The notes below the pieces were generated by a model. The model worked only from the letters and a program-made list of their open reading frames with translations, did not search any database and had not been told where the DNA came from. From an endosymbiont of Lamellibrachia barhami (GTDB taxonomy: Bacteria > Pseudomonadota > Gammaproteobacteria > Chromatiales > Chromatiaceae), in contig NZ_JAAVSH020000001.1 of the NCBI RefSeq assembly GCF_011947365.2, positions 3,681,178 to 3,745,177 on the forward strand: a stretch of DNA of 64,000 nt. Direction: 5' to 3'. Below are positions 1 to 8,192 of this stretch, piece by piece; the stretch's first letter is position 1; each line of letters begins with the position of its first letter. The position numbers and the translations under genes are program-made.

Positions 1-436
1 GGCCTGCTACTACGGCTGTATGCTGGTGCGGCCCAACGAGGCGGCGATCGACGATGCAGATAATCCCAGGGTGCTTGAGGACCTGATCACTGTCCTGGGT
101 GGCGAGCCGGTGGATTTCAGCCATAAGACCGAGTGTTGCGGCGCCCACCAGACCGTCGACAAGCCTGAAATCATCGCCGACAAGACTTACGAGATCCTGG
201 GCGCTGCGAAGGCGCAGGGTGCGGACACGGTGGCGGTAAGCTGTCCCCTGTGCGCCTTCAATCTGGATCACCGCCAGGAGACAACCCTGAAAATCCATGC
301 CGATTTCCATACCATGCCGGTCGTCTATTTCTCGCAGCTGATGGCTATTGCCCTCGGAGGGTCCGAGTCGGTACTGAGGCTGGATCTCCATCACACGCCT
401 CCCGGTCCCCTGCTGACCGGGAAAGGTCTGCTCTGA
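1..436 (+). CDS. hdrB: Heterodisulfide reductase subunit B-like protein (HdrB), C-terminal part
   Basis: The reading frame is open from base 2 and enters the window already inside the gene, so the N-terminus is missing. Two cysteine-rich CCG-type segments are visible: an ACYYGC stretch at the very start, then ECCGAH and SCPLCAFN further on. This pattern is typical of HdrB, which holds the non-cubane iron-sulfur clusters where a disulfide is reduced. In bacteria the partner disulfide is often proposed to be on DsrC. The gene ends 10 bases before korD and runs in the same direction as hdrA and the flx genes, so it probably supplies the HdrB part of an Hdr-Flx complex. HdrC would be expected just upstream, outside the window. 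Confidence 0.85.
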   Translation, partial: ACYYGCMLVRPNEAAIDDADNPRVLEDLITVLGGEPVDFSHKTECCGAHQTVDKPEIIADKTYEILGAAKAQGADTVAVSCPLCAFNLDHRQETTLKIHADFHTMPVVYFSQLMAIALGGSESVLRLDLHHTPPGPLLTGKGLL

Positions 437-446
437 GGGAAACAGG

Positions 447-707
447 ATGGCATTCGGCAAAATCAAACAAATCACCGGCGTTGTCACCATCAACAAGGCC
501 TGGTGCAAGGGTTGCGGTTTCTGCGTCAATTATTGCCCAACCGATGCCCTTGCCATGTCATCCGAATATAACGCCAAGGGATATCATCCCCCGTACATCA
601 AATCGCCGGACGATTGCAGAGATTGTGATTTCTGCCAGACGATCTGTCCGGAATTCGCCATTTACGTCACCCGCAAGGCGGAGACAGAGGAGAATGAGAA
701 TGCGTAA
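447..707 (+). CDS. korD: 2-oxoglutarate:ferredoxin oxidoreductase delta subunit (2x[4Fe-4S] ferredoxin)
   Basis: This 86-residue protein has two CxxCxxCxxxC motifs, with cysteines at 20, 23, 26, 30 and 57, 60, 63, 67, so it should bind two [4Fe-4S] clusters. Its size and place directly before the alpha subunit match the delta (ferredoxin-like) subunit of four-subunit 2-oxoacid:ferredoxin oxidoreductases. It would carry electrons between ferredoxin and the thiamine-diphosphate site. Its stop lies 5 bases past the chosen korA start, so the two genes overlap and are probably translated together. Confidence 0.9.
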   Translation: MAFGKIKQITGVVTINKAWCKGCGFCVNYCPTDALAMSSEYNAKGYHPPYIKSPDDCRDCDFCQTICPEFAIYVTRKAETEENENA

Positions 708-1866
708 GACTGCCGCCGATCCGAAAGGTGTACTCGAGGGCTCTCACTTCCTCGACGGCGATCACGCAATTGCCGAGGGGGCATTGGCGGCCGGATGCCG
801 CTTCTTTGCCGGTTATCCGATCACGCCGTCGACCGAGACGGCCGAACGCTTCGCCGAGCGTTGTCCTGCTGCTGGCGGCATGTTCATCCAGATGGAGGAT
901 GAGATTGCGTCCATCGCTGCCCTGATTGGCGGCGCCTGGGGTGGACAGAAGGTGATGACAGTGACCTCTGGTCCTGGCCTTTCACTGATGATGGAGAATC
1001 TTGGCCTGGCGGTCATGACGGAGACCCCCATGGTGATCGCCGATGTACAGCGCGCCGGCCCCTCCACCGGCCTGCCGACGCTCCCCGCCCAGCAGGATAT
1101 GATGCAGATACGCTGGGGATCTCACGGCGACTACCGGATTATCGCCCTCTGCCCGGATTCGCCCCAAGAGTGTTTCGACCTGACGGTAGAGGCGTTCAAT
1201 CTGTCGGAGACCTATCGGGTTCCGGTCTTCATCATGGCCGATGAGACCGTTGGCCATATGCACGAGAAGGTCGTCATCCCACCCGCTTCGGAGATCGAGG
1301 TGGTGGAGCGCAACTGGTATGAGGGTCCCAAGGCGGATTACCGTCCCTACAAGTTCACCGGCAAGGATGTTGCCCCCATGGTCAAGGCGGGTGACGGTTA
1401 CCGCTTCCACATCACCGGCCTCACCCATGACGAGCGCGGCTATCCAAGCCTGACCGTGGAGCAGAACGAAAAGGTCGTCACCCACCTGATCGAGAAGATC
1501 GACTCCAACGCAGACAAGATCATCCAGCTCGATGAGAGTGAGGTGGAGGGTGCAGATGTCGTTGTCGTCTCCTACGGCATCACCTCGCGGATCGTCTCCC
1601 GTGCGGTACAGTTGGCGCGCGAGGCCGGCATCAAGACGGGGTCGATGCGGCTTATCACCATCTGGCCCTTCGCGGAGAAGAGAATCGAGGAGCTGGCCGG
1701 CAAGGTGAAGGCTATCGTTGTTCCGGAAATCAATTACGGTCAGATGGTGAGGGAGATCGAACGCAGTGCGGCCGGCAGGTGCCGGGTCGTCAGTGTTCCC
1801 CATTGCGGTGGCGCGGTGCATGATCCCGACGTCATCCTTGACGCCATCAAGGAGGCCAGCAAATGA
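700..1866 (+). CDS. korA: 2-oxoglutarate:ferredoxin oxidoreductase alpha subunit
   Basis: This is the alpha subunit of a 2-oxoacid:ferredoxin oxidoreductase, about 388 residues. The N-terminal pyrimidine-binding domain shows GYPITPSTE near residue 40 and an MEDEIASIAA segment, both family hallmarks; the C-terminal half holds the transketolase-like domain. In the rTCA cycle the complex carboxylates succinyl-CoA to 2-oxoglutarate using reduced ferredoxin. ATG 700 was chosen over ATG 694 because AGGAG at 688-692 is then 7 bases away. The open frame extends upstream to 250, but that part overlaps hdrB and korD and is not family-like. The stop overlaps the korB start (ATGA). A close paralogue class acting on pyruvate or branched-chain acids cannot be fully excluded, but the neighbours favour 2-oxoglutarate. 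Confidence 0.9.
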   Translation: MRKTAADPKGVLEGSHFLDGDHAIAEGALAAGCRFFAGYPITPSTETAERFAERCPAAGGMFIQMEDEIASIAALIGGAWGGQKVMTVTSGPGLSLMMENLGLAVMTETPMVIADVQRAGPSTGLPTLPAQQDMMQIRWGSHGDYRIIALCPDSPQECFDLTVEAFNLSETYRVPVFIMADETVGHMHEKVVIPPASEIEVVERNWYEGPKADYRPYKFTGKDVAPMVKAGDGYRFHITGLTHDERGYPSLTVEQNEKVVTHLIEKIDSNADKIIQLDESEVEGADVVVVSYGITSRIVSRAVQLAREAGIKTGSMRLITIWPFAEKRIEELAGKVKAIVVPEINYGQMVREIERSAAGRCRVVSVPHCGGAVHDPDVILDAIKEASK

Positions 1867-2861
1867 GCATCGAAGTCAATATCGAAAAATTCCGCGCAGA
1901 GAGCCCGATGACAGATTTTCTGCGTATGGAGCGGATGCCGCATATCTGGTGTCCGGGTTGCGGCATCGGCACCGTGGTCAACTCCTTCGCCGAGGCCGTC
2001 AAGAAGAGCGGCATCGACATGGACAAGCTGGCGGTGATCTCCGGCATCGGCTGTACGGGTCGGGTCGCCGGTTATGTGAACTTTGATTCCATCCACACCA
2101 CCCATGGTCGCGCCATCCCCGTCGCCACCGGTCTCAAGCTGGCCAACCCCGATCTCAAGGTGGTGGTGGTCAGCGGTGACGGCGATCTCACAGGTATCGG
2201 CGGTAACCACTTCATCCACGCCGCCCGCCGCAACATGGACATCATGGTCATCTGCGTCAACAATTTCACCTACGGCATGACCGGCGGCCAAGTGACGCCG
2301 ACCACGCCGCAGACAGCCAACGCCTCCACCACACCCTACGGTAATTACGAATACCCCTTCAGTCTGCCGTTTCTGGCGGACGCCTGCGGGGCGACCTACG
2401 TGGCGCGCTGGACCTCGCTGCATGCGCGCAATATCACCAAATCGATTCGCGAGGCGCTGAATCACAAAGGCTTCTCCTTCATCGAGGTGATCGCCCCCTG
2501 CACCACACTCTATCAACGTCGCAATCGCCTGGGCGACGGCCTCGATGCACTCGAATATTACAAAGAGGACGCTGGGGTTGAGAAGGATGTCGACACCCGC
2601 GATGTAGGCATCGACTTCCAGGGCGATATCGTCATGGGCCGATTCGTCAATCAGGAGAAGCCGACCTACTACGAGGCAGTCAACGAGCGTTACGCCAACG
2701 TCTTGGGCGACGACTACCAGCTCTACGGCATGAGCAAGCCCGAGCGTGAGGAGAAGGCCAAGCGCGAGGCGGAGGAGAGAACCAAGGTACAAGCCCTGAT
2801 GGAGGATGAAGAGGCCCAGATGATGGCCGAAGATATGGGCGTGGATGAGGAAGGGCTCTGA
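1863..2861 (+). CDS. korB: 2-oxoglutarate:ferredoxin oxidoreductase beta subunit
   Basis: This 332-residue thiamine-diphosphate-binding beta subunit has WCPGCGIG near residue 30 and the GDGD...NNFTYGMTGGQ stretch (about residues 100-145), which forms the diphosphate and Mg binding site. It pairs with KorA to form the catalytic core. The C-terminal 60 residues are very rich in Glu and Lys and look like an extension, ending with an acidic, Met-rich tail. It overlaps korA by 4 bases. A 227-base gap filled by repeats separates it from korC, which is unusual inside an operon. Confidence 0.9.
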   Translation: MSIEVNIEKFRAESPMTDFLRMERMPHIWCPGCGIGTVVNSFAEAVKKSGIDMDKLAVISGIGCTGRVAGYVNFDSIHTTHGRAIPVATGLKLANPDLKVVVVSGDGDLTGIGGNHFIHAARRNMDIMVICVNNFTYGMTGGQVTPTTPQTANASTTPYGNYEYPFSLPFLADACGATYVARWTSLHARNITKSIREALNHKGFSFIEVIAPCTTLYQRRNRLGDGLDALEYYKEDAGVEKDVDTRDVGIDFQGDIVMGRFVNQEKPTYYEAVNERYANVLGDDYQLYGMSKPEREEKAKREAEERTKVQALMEDEEAQMMAEDMGVDEEGL

Positions 2862-2873
2862 GGTGTTTATGTT

Positions 2874-3066
2874 TAACCACAGAGGACTCAAAGGAACGCA
2901 AAGGGAAATAAATGCATCGGATCCCAATGTAGGATGTGGTGAGCATAGCGAACCGCATCGCTCGGGGTGTCAGCGAATAATGCGGTTCGCAGGCTCACCA
3001 GCATCCTACAAATTTTGCAACGCGAACCAATCGCTTTTCTTTACTTTTCTTTGCGCCCTTTGCGGT
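2874..3066. repeat. Nested palindromic repeats between korB and korC
   Basis: An outer imperfect palindrome (CCACAGAGGACTCAAAGGAACG on the left, ending CTTTGCGCCCTTTGCGG on the right) encloses an inner one at about 2929-3010. The inner one begins GTAGGATGTGGTGAGC and ends CTCACCAGCATCCTAC. The inner element recurs at 16366, 27228, 42654 and 44258. Both look like small non-coding dispersed repeats, one inserted in the other, and they split the kor operon without breaking a gene. A transcript through the region would fold strongly, which could lower korC expression relative to korDAB; that effect is inferred. Confidence 0.75.
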
Positions 3067-3088
3067 TATAAAAATCAGGAGATCAACC

Positions 3089-3658
3089 ATGCGTGAGGTC
3101 AGATTTTCCGGGTTTGGCGGTCAGGGCATCGTCCGTTGCGCCCTGATCACCGGCAAGGCGCTGTCGATGTATGATGACAAATTCGCCACCATGACCCAGA
3201 GCTTCGGCCCCGAGGCCCGTGGTGGCGCCTGCAGCTCCCAGTTGGTGGTCTCCGAAAGTCGGATTCTCTATCCCTACGTCACCCTGCCCGGCGTACTGAT
3301 CGCACTGTCACAGGATGCCCACGATACCTACGAGCCGAAGCTGAGGGACGGCGGTCTCCTTATCTACGAGGCGGATCTGGTCACACCTAAAGAGGATACA
3401 GGGCGGGTACAGATGTATCCCGCGCCGGTCACCCGCTTCGCCGAGGAGTTGGGCAACCGCCTGTTTGCCAATCTGGTGACCCTTGGTTGCTTCTCTGCCA
3501 TCACCAGGATCGTCACCCCAGAGGCGATGAAGAAGGCCCTGCCGGGGCTGATCCCGGACCGCTTTCTCGAAATCAACAAGAAGGCCTTCGACAAGGGTTT
3601 TGCATACGGGCTCGAATTGCTGGAGAAGAAGCCACTCGTGACTGGGGACGCGCAATGA
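3089..3658 (+). CDS. korC: 2-oxoglutarate:ferredoxin oxidoreductase gamma subunit
   Basis: This 189-residue protein starts with REVRFSGFGGQGIV, the glycine-rich motif of the gamma domain of 2-oxoacid:ferredoxin oxidoreductases, followed by SFGPEARGGACSSQLVVS (about residues 45-62), another family hallmark. It should sit at the subunit interface and help form the CoA site. An AGGAG lies about 9 bases before the ATG. Its stop overlaps the hdrA start (ATGA), so korC and hdrA are translationally coupled. This ties 2-oxoglutarate synthase to the Hdr-Flx electron module. Confidence 0.9.
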   Translation: MREVRFSGFGGQGIVRCALITGKALSMYDDKFATMTQSFGPEARGGACSSQLVVSESRILYPYVTLPGVLIALSQDAHDTYEPKLRDGGLLIYEADLVTPKEDTGRVQMYPAPVTRFAEELGNRLFANLVTLGCFSAITRIVTPEAMKKALPGLIPDRFLEINKKAFDKGFAYGLELLEKKPLVTGDAQ

Positions 3659-5601
3659 CAAAGCGCACCGGTGTCTTTGTTTGCCACTGCGGTAAAAATA
3701 TTGCCGCCACTGTCGACGTCAAGAAGGTCGCGCAGGAGCTGGCCAAGGATGACGGTGTCGTTTTTTCCGAAGACTATGTCTATATGTGCTCGGACCCGGG
3801 TCAGACTGCAGTCATCGACGCCATCAAGGATAACAACCTCAATGGCATGGTCATCTCCTGCTGCTCGCCGACCCTGCACGAAAAGACCTTTCGCGATGCC
3901 TCGGAGCTGGGTGACCTCAACGCCTTCCAGTGCGAGATCGCCAATATCCGCGAGCAGTGCGCCTGGGTGCATAAAGACATGGAAGTGGCCACCGAAAAGG
4001 CCCTCAAGATCACCCGTGCATCGGTGCGTCGCGTGCAGCACAATCAGGCGCTTGAGCCTATCGGTGTTCCGGTTACCCGCCGGGCTATGGTAGTCGGCGC
4101 TGGCATTGCCGGCATTCAGGCCGCGCTCGATCTGACCGATGCTGGTCTCGACGTGGTTCTGGTGGAAAAACAGGCGACCATCGGCGGCAACATGCTCAAG
4201 CTGTCGGAGACCTTCCCGACCCTCGACTGCTCCCAATGCATCCTGTCACCGAAGATGGTCTCGGTGTCGAAGAATTCCAAGATCACGCTGATGACCGAAA
4301 GCGAGGTGGAGAGCATCTCCGGCTTCGTCGGCAACTTCAAGGTCAAGATCAAGAAAAAGGCGGAGTTCGTCGATCCCGAGCTGTGCAAGCTCTGCGACGA
4401 CTGCACACCGGTCTGCCCGGTCGCCGTGCCCAATGAGTACGACGTGGGTCTGACCAACCGCCGCGCCATCCATATCCCCTTCGCCCAGGCGATCCCAGCC
4501 TCCTTTACCCTGGATGAAGAGGCCTGCCTCGGCCTCAATCCCGTGGTCTGTGGCAAGTGCGAGGAGGTCTGCGACGTCGGGGCAATTGATTACGACAAGA
4601 AGCCGACTGTCACCGAGGAAGATATCGGAGCGATCATTGTTTCCACCGGGTTCGACCTCTACGGCATGGAACATATGGGTGAATTCGGTGGCGGCCGCTA
4701 CCCGGACGTGCTCGACGGCCTCCAGTTTGAACGTCTCTGCTCGGCTTCAGGCGCCACCGAGGGCCATATTATGCGGCCGTCGGACCACAAGGTGCCCAAG
4801 GAGATTGTCTTTATCCAGTGCTCCGGCTCCCGGGATCCGGAGAACCACTGCGCCTACTGTTCGAAGATCTGCTGCATGTACACGGCCAAACATGCAACCC
4901 TCTATAAACACCATGTCCCCGATGGGCAGGCCTATATCTTCTATATCGATATCCGCTCCGGCGGCAAGGGTTACGAGGAGTTCGTACAGCGTTCGATGGA
5001 GAATGACGGCGTGATCTACCTGCGCGGCAGGGTCTCCAGAGTCTACGAAAAGGATGGCAAACTCAGGGTGATGGGCGTCGATACCCTGGCGGGACGCAAC
5101 GTCGAGATCGATGCCGATATGGTGGTTCTGGCTCAGGCGATGGAACCCTCCAAGGGGACTGCCGAGATCGCCAAGATCCTGAAGATAGCCCGCGACAAAG
5201 ACGGCTTCCTGGCCGAGGCCCATCCGAAATTAAAACCGGTCGAGAGCGTCACGGCAGGTATCTACCTTGCCGGCGCAGCCCAGGGACCGAAGGATATCCC
5301 GGAGACGGTCAGTCAGGCGGGCGCCGCCGCCAGCAAGGTCATCGCCCTGCTCTCCAAGGATCAACTGGCCCACAGCCCGATGGTGGCAAAGGTCAGAGAC
5401 CCCTACTGCACCGGCTGCGAGATGTGTGTCGACGCCTGCCCCTATGACGCCATTACCCTGGTGGACGGCAAGGCCAGCGTCAACGAGGTTCTGTGCGAAG
5501 GCTGTGGCTCCTGCGTGGGCGTCTGCGTGCGCGCCGCCATCGACGTCAAGAACGTCACCCAGCTGCAGATTCACGAAATGATCAGCGCCATCATGGCGTA
5601 A
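3655..5601 (+). CDS. hdrA: Heterodisulfide reductase subunit A-like flavoprotein (HdrA)
   Basis: This 648-residue HdrA is the electron-bifurcating flavoprotein of Hdr complexes. It opens with GVFVCHCGKNI (residues ~6-16). A Rossmann FAD motif VVGAGIAGIQAALDL lies near residue 145 and a cysteine set TLDCSQCILSPKM near 190. Further [4Fe-4S] sites follow, including CKLCDDCTPVCPV, CGKCEEVCDVGAIDY and HCAYCSKICC. Two C-terminal ferredoxin motifs are CTGCEMCVDACPYDAI and CEGCGSCVGVC. Length and motif order match canonical HdrA. The open frame extends upstream to 3487 inside korC; ATG 3655 is chosen by the family start and the ATGA overlap. With HdrB and FlxA-D it should couple NADH oxidation to ferredoxin and disulfide reduction. 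Confidence 0.92.
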   Translation: MTKRTGVFVCHCGKNIAATVDVKKVAQELAKDDGVVFSEDYVYMCSDPGQTAVIDAIKDNNLNGMVISCCSPTLHEKTFRDASELGDLNAFQCEIANIREQCAWVHKDMEVATEKALKITRASVRRVQHNQALEPIGVPVTRRAMVVGAGIAGIQAALDLTDAGLDVVLVEKQATIGGNMLKLSETFPTLDCSQCILSPKMVSVSKNSKITLMTESEVESISGFVGNFKVKIKKKAEFVDPELCKLCDDCTPVCPVAVPNEYDVGLTNRRAIHIPFAQAIPASFTLDEEACLGLNPVVCGKCEEVCDVGAIDYDKKPTVTEEDIGAIIVSTGFDLYGMEHMGEFGGGRYPDVLDGLQFERLCSASGATEGHIMRPSDHKVPKEIVFIQCSGSRDPENHCAYCSKICCMYTAKHATLYKHHVPDGQAYIFYIDIRSGGKGYEEFVQRSMENDGVIYLRGRVSRVYEKDGKLRVMGVDTLAGRNVEIDADMVVLAQAMEPSKGTAEIAKILKIARDKDGFLAEAHPKLKPVESVTAGIYLAGAAQGPKDIPETVSQAGAAASKVIALLSKDQLAHSPMVAKVRDPYCTGCEMCVDACPYDAITLVDGKASVNEVLCEGCGSCVGVCVRAAIDVKNVTQLQIHEMISAIMA

Positions 5602-5617
5602 TGGGAGGAGGATTCAG

Positions 5618-6064
5618 GTGTCGAACCCGTCGCAAACGACTGAAGTACAGGACTTTGAGCCGCGCATCGTGGCTTTCCTGTGCAAATGGTGTTCGTCCGC
5701 CGGCAGTGATCTGGCCGGTGTGTCGCGCATTCAATATTCGGCAAACGCCACCCCCATCACCATCCCCTGTTCGGGATCGGTATCACCCATGTATATCCTC
5801 TCCGCCTTCAACAAGGGGGCGGATGGCGTGCTGATTTCGGGCTGCCATCCAGGTGACTGCCACTATATGGAGGGGAACTATCTGGCCCGCCGTAAACTTT
5901 ACCTGGTGAAGGAGCTGCTCCAGTTCATCGGCCTGGAGTCGGACCGCTTCCGCATGTCCTGGGTCTCGGCCGCCGAGGGGGCGAAATTCGCAGAGGTGGT
6001 CGACGAGTTTGTCGAGGATCTGCGCGTACTGGGTCCCCAGAACCGATTGAAGGCGGAGCGCTGA
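5618..6064 (+). CDS. flxD: MvhD/FlxD-like iron-sulfur subunit
   Basis: This 148-residue protein belongs to the MvhD family, which connects an electron-input module to HdrA through a [2Fe-2S] cluster. Visible cysteines are in FLCKWCSSAGSDLAG near residue 20, IPCSGS near 45 and SGCHPGDCHYMEG near 70, the usual family pattern. It starts with GTG behind a strong GGGAGGAGG at 5602-5610. Its stop overlaps the next ATG (TGATG). The place right after hdrA is typical for Hdr complexes that use NADH (Flx) or H2 (Mvh) as donor; the flavin-type neighbours point to Flx. Confidence 0.88.
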   Translation: MSNPSQTTEVQDFEPRIVAFLCKWCSSAGSDLAGVSRIQYSANATPITIPCSGSVSPMYILSAFNKGADGVLISGCHPGDCHYMEGNYLARRKLYLVKELLQFIGLESDRFRMSWVSAAEGAKFAEVVDEFVEDLRVLGPQNRLKAER

Positions 6065-7155
6065 TGGTCAATGTAGAAGAGATTCGAGACTATGCCGCCG
6101 GCCTGTTGGAGAAGGGGGAGGTCAAGTCGGTGCTGGGTTTTCGCCGGGGCTCAGCGAGCGCTTTTGCTGAACCCTGCACGATAACCAATGTCGGAGAGGC
6201 TGCTTCCCTTGTCTGGGATCCCACCTGCCTGAATAATCTGGCGCTCTATCTGGTCAAGGACCGCAAGCAGCAGGCGGTCTCCAAAACTCCTGACACACGT
6301 CCTGTTGGCATCGTCGCCAAGGGCTGCGACAGCCGCGCCATCGGTGTTTTGCTGCAGGAGAACTACTTCAAGCGCGAGGACGTAGTGGTCATAGGTGTCT
6401 CCTGCGAAGGCACGGGCGTCGTCGATCCGAGGAAACTGTCCGCCAAGCTGAAGGGCAGAACGGCGAGCCGGGTAACATTCGCCGTGCAGGGAAGCACAAG
6501 TGTCGCGGGAGGCAGGACGCCGGGAGCGACTGACGGCGCCGACGGCATCAATGTCAGCGTGTATGGCGATGAAACTGAAACCGTTATACCGGCACGAGAG
6601 GTTTTGGCCGACCGCTGCCTCGAATGCCGCGCGGCCGCTCCAGCACTCAATGACGTCGTTTTCGGCAATACGGTCGAAGCGCGTGATTTTAACGAGCCCT
6701 TCCATGCCGCCAAAGAGGCGGAGAGACTCTCTGAGGATGAGCGCTGGGCGACCTGGGAACGCCACTTTGATCGCTGTCTGCGCTGTTTCGCCTGCCGTGC
6801 AGTCTGCCCTATGTGTTACTGCCCTGAATGCGTGGTCGACAGCACCACATTCGTGGTCACGCTGGGAACCAGCGCCGAGGAGAAGGCCAACCGCATCCGC
6901 TGGTGTGAGCGCTCGGCGAATACCTCCGAGAGCGCTGTCTATCACTTGACACGGGCCATTCATCTGGCGGGTCGTTGTATCGACTGTGGCGAATGTGAGC
7001 GGGTCTGCCCGGTCAACATTCCGCTACGTCTGCTCAATACCAAGCTGGAAAAAGAGGCCTTCGAGATGTTCGAGTACCAGGCGGGACACGATATCGAACA
7101 GGCCTCACTGCTGTCGTCCTTCCGGGACGAAGATCCCAATAGTTTCATCAGGTAG
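6064..7155 (+). CDS. flxC: FlxC-like 4Fe-4S protein
   Basis: This 363-residue protein has an N-terminal domain resembling the FrhB / coenzyme F420 hydrogenase beta family, with GIVAKGCDSRAIGVLLQE near residue 82. The C-terminal half carries two ferredoxin motif sets, CLRCFACRAVCPMCYCPEC near residues 238-256 and CIDCGECERVCPVNIP near 305-320. In Flx modules this type of subunit transfers electrons between FlxB and the MvhD/HdrA side. It lies between flxD (1-base overlap) and flxB (5-base gap). The flx naming follows the Desulfovibrio flxABCD-hdrABC arrangement and is inferred from order and domains. Confidence 0.75.
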   Translation: MVNVEEIRDYAAGLLEKGEVKSVLGFRRGSASAFAEPCTITNVGEAASLVWDPTCLNNLALYLVKDRKQQAVSKTPDTRPVGIVAKGCDSRAIGVLLQENYFKREDVVVIGVSCEGTGVVDPRKLSAKLKGRTASRVTFAVQGSTSVAGGRTPGATDGADGINVSVYGDETETVIPAREVLADRCLECRAAAPALNDVVFGNTVEARDFNEPFHAAKEAERLSEDERWATWERHFDRCLRCFACRAVCPMCYCPECVVDSTTFVVTLGTSAEEKANRIRWCERSANTSESAVYHLTRAIHLAGRCIDCGECERVCPVNIPLRLLNTKLEKEAFEMFEYQAGHDIEQASLLSSFRDEDPNSFIR

Positions 7156-7160
7156 CTCCC

Positions 7161-8192
7161 ATGGAAAAGATCCTTCGCCAGGAAAAACTCAGGGAGTGGG
7201 TCGATACCCTCGACGACTGCGAGGTGTACGCTCCCGCCTTCGCCGACTCGGTCTGGAATTTTGCCAGGGTCGAGGCCGGCACTGATATCGACCTCTCTCA
7301 TACCAATACCATCGGCTCCGTCAAGGCCTTCACCTTTCCGCAACGCGAGGTCTTCTTCCGTTTCGAAAAGAAGGACGGCGTTCCGGTGCTGACCCCGACA
7401 CTACCCGATCCAAAGCCCACTGTGGTATTCGGCGTGCGGCCCTGTGATGGCAGGGGCATGCCCCGCAACGACACGGTATTCAATAAAGAGTTCGAGGATC
7501 CCTATTACTGGGCGAGACGCAACAAGCTGACCCTGGTTGGCTTGGCCTGCAATCAGCCCCACTCCCCCAACTGCTTCTGTCAATCGGTTGGTGGCTCGCC
7601 ACACGCCGAGGAGGGTCTCGATATCCTGATGACAGACCTGGGCGACCGGTTTCATGTCAAGGGAGTCACTGCGAAGGGGGTGGAGGCCATGGAGCGGGGC
7701 CGCGACGCCTTCGATGCGGTTAGCGACGCTGACCAGACCGAGGTTGATAAGGTTCACGAGACCTCGCGCAGTTATCCCCAGCGCCCTATCGGGGACCTGG
7801 ACGCCATTTCCGAGGCCCTCCGCGAGAGCTTCGACTCTCCACTGTGGGCCGATATGGCGCAGCATTGCATCGGTTGCGGCATCTGCACCTTTCTCTGTCC
7901 AACCTGCCACTGTTTCGACATCAACGACGAGGTGATTAGCCCGACCACTGGCGAGGGCGAGCGGGTGAGAACCTGGGACAACTGTCAGTTCCCGGACTTC
8001 ACCATGCACACCTCGGGGCACAACCCCAGAGGCGACCTTGGTTCACGTCTGCGGCAGCGGGTCAACCACAAATTTCTCTACTTCGTCGAAAACCATAAAA
8101 CCCAGCAGTGCACGGGTTGTGGCCGCTGCATCACGGAATGCCCGGTCGGGATCGACATTGTCGCGGTCTTGGAGAGGGTGGGGCAATCATGA
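7161..8192 (+). CDS. flxB: FlxB-like 4Fe-4S dicluster protein (AsrA-like)
   Basis: This 343-residue protein resembles subunit A of anaerobic sulfite reductase and FlxB. An N-terminal hydrogenase-beta-like region includes FGVRPCDGRGM near residue 92. Two [4Fe-4S] motifs follow, CIGCGICTFLCPTCHCFDI near 235-253 and CTGCGRCITECPVGIDI near 317-333. It would pass electrons from the FlxA flavin to the Hdr branch. Its stop overlaps the flxA start (ATGA). A sulfite reductase role is unlikely here because no siroheme subunit is nearby. Confidence 0.78.
   Translation: MEKILRQEKLREWVDTLDDCEVYAPAFADSVWNFARVEAGTDIDLSHTNTIGSVKAFTFPQREVFFRFEKKDGVPVLTPTLPDPKPTVVFGVRPCDGRGMPRNDTVFNKEFEDPYYWARRNKLTLVGLACNQPHSPNCFCQSVGGSPHAEEGLDILMTDLGDRFHVKGVTAKGVEAMERGRDAFDAVSDADQTEVDKVHETSRSYPQRPIGDLDAISEALRESFDSPLWADMAQHCIGCGICTFLCPTCHCFDINDEVISPTTGEGERVRTWDNCQFPDFTMHTSGHNPRGDLGSRLRQRVNHKFLYFVENHKTQQCTGCGRCITECPVGIDIVAVLERVGQS

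Noticed and set aside
1740..2927. Long antisense frame (395 codons) opposite korB, and similar long antisense frames opposite korA, aclA, hsdM and frdA
   Set aside because: They are shadows of GC-rich coding genes; their translations lack family features and good ribosome sites.
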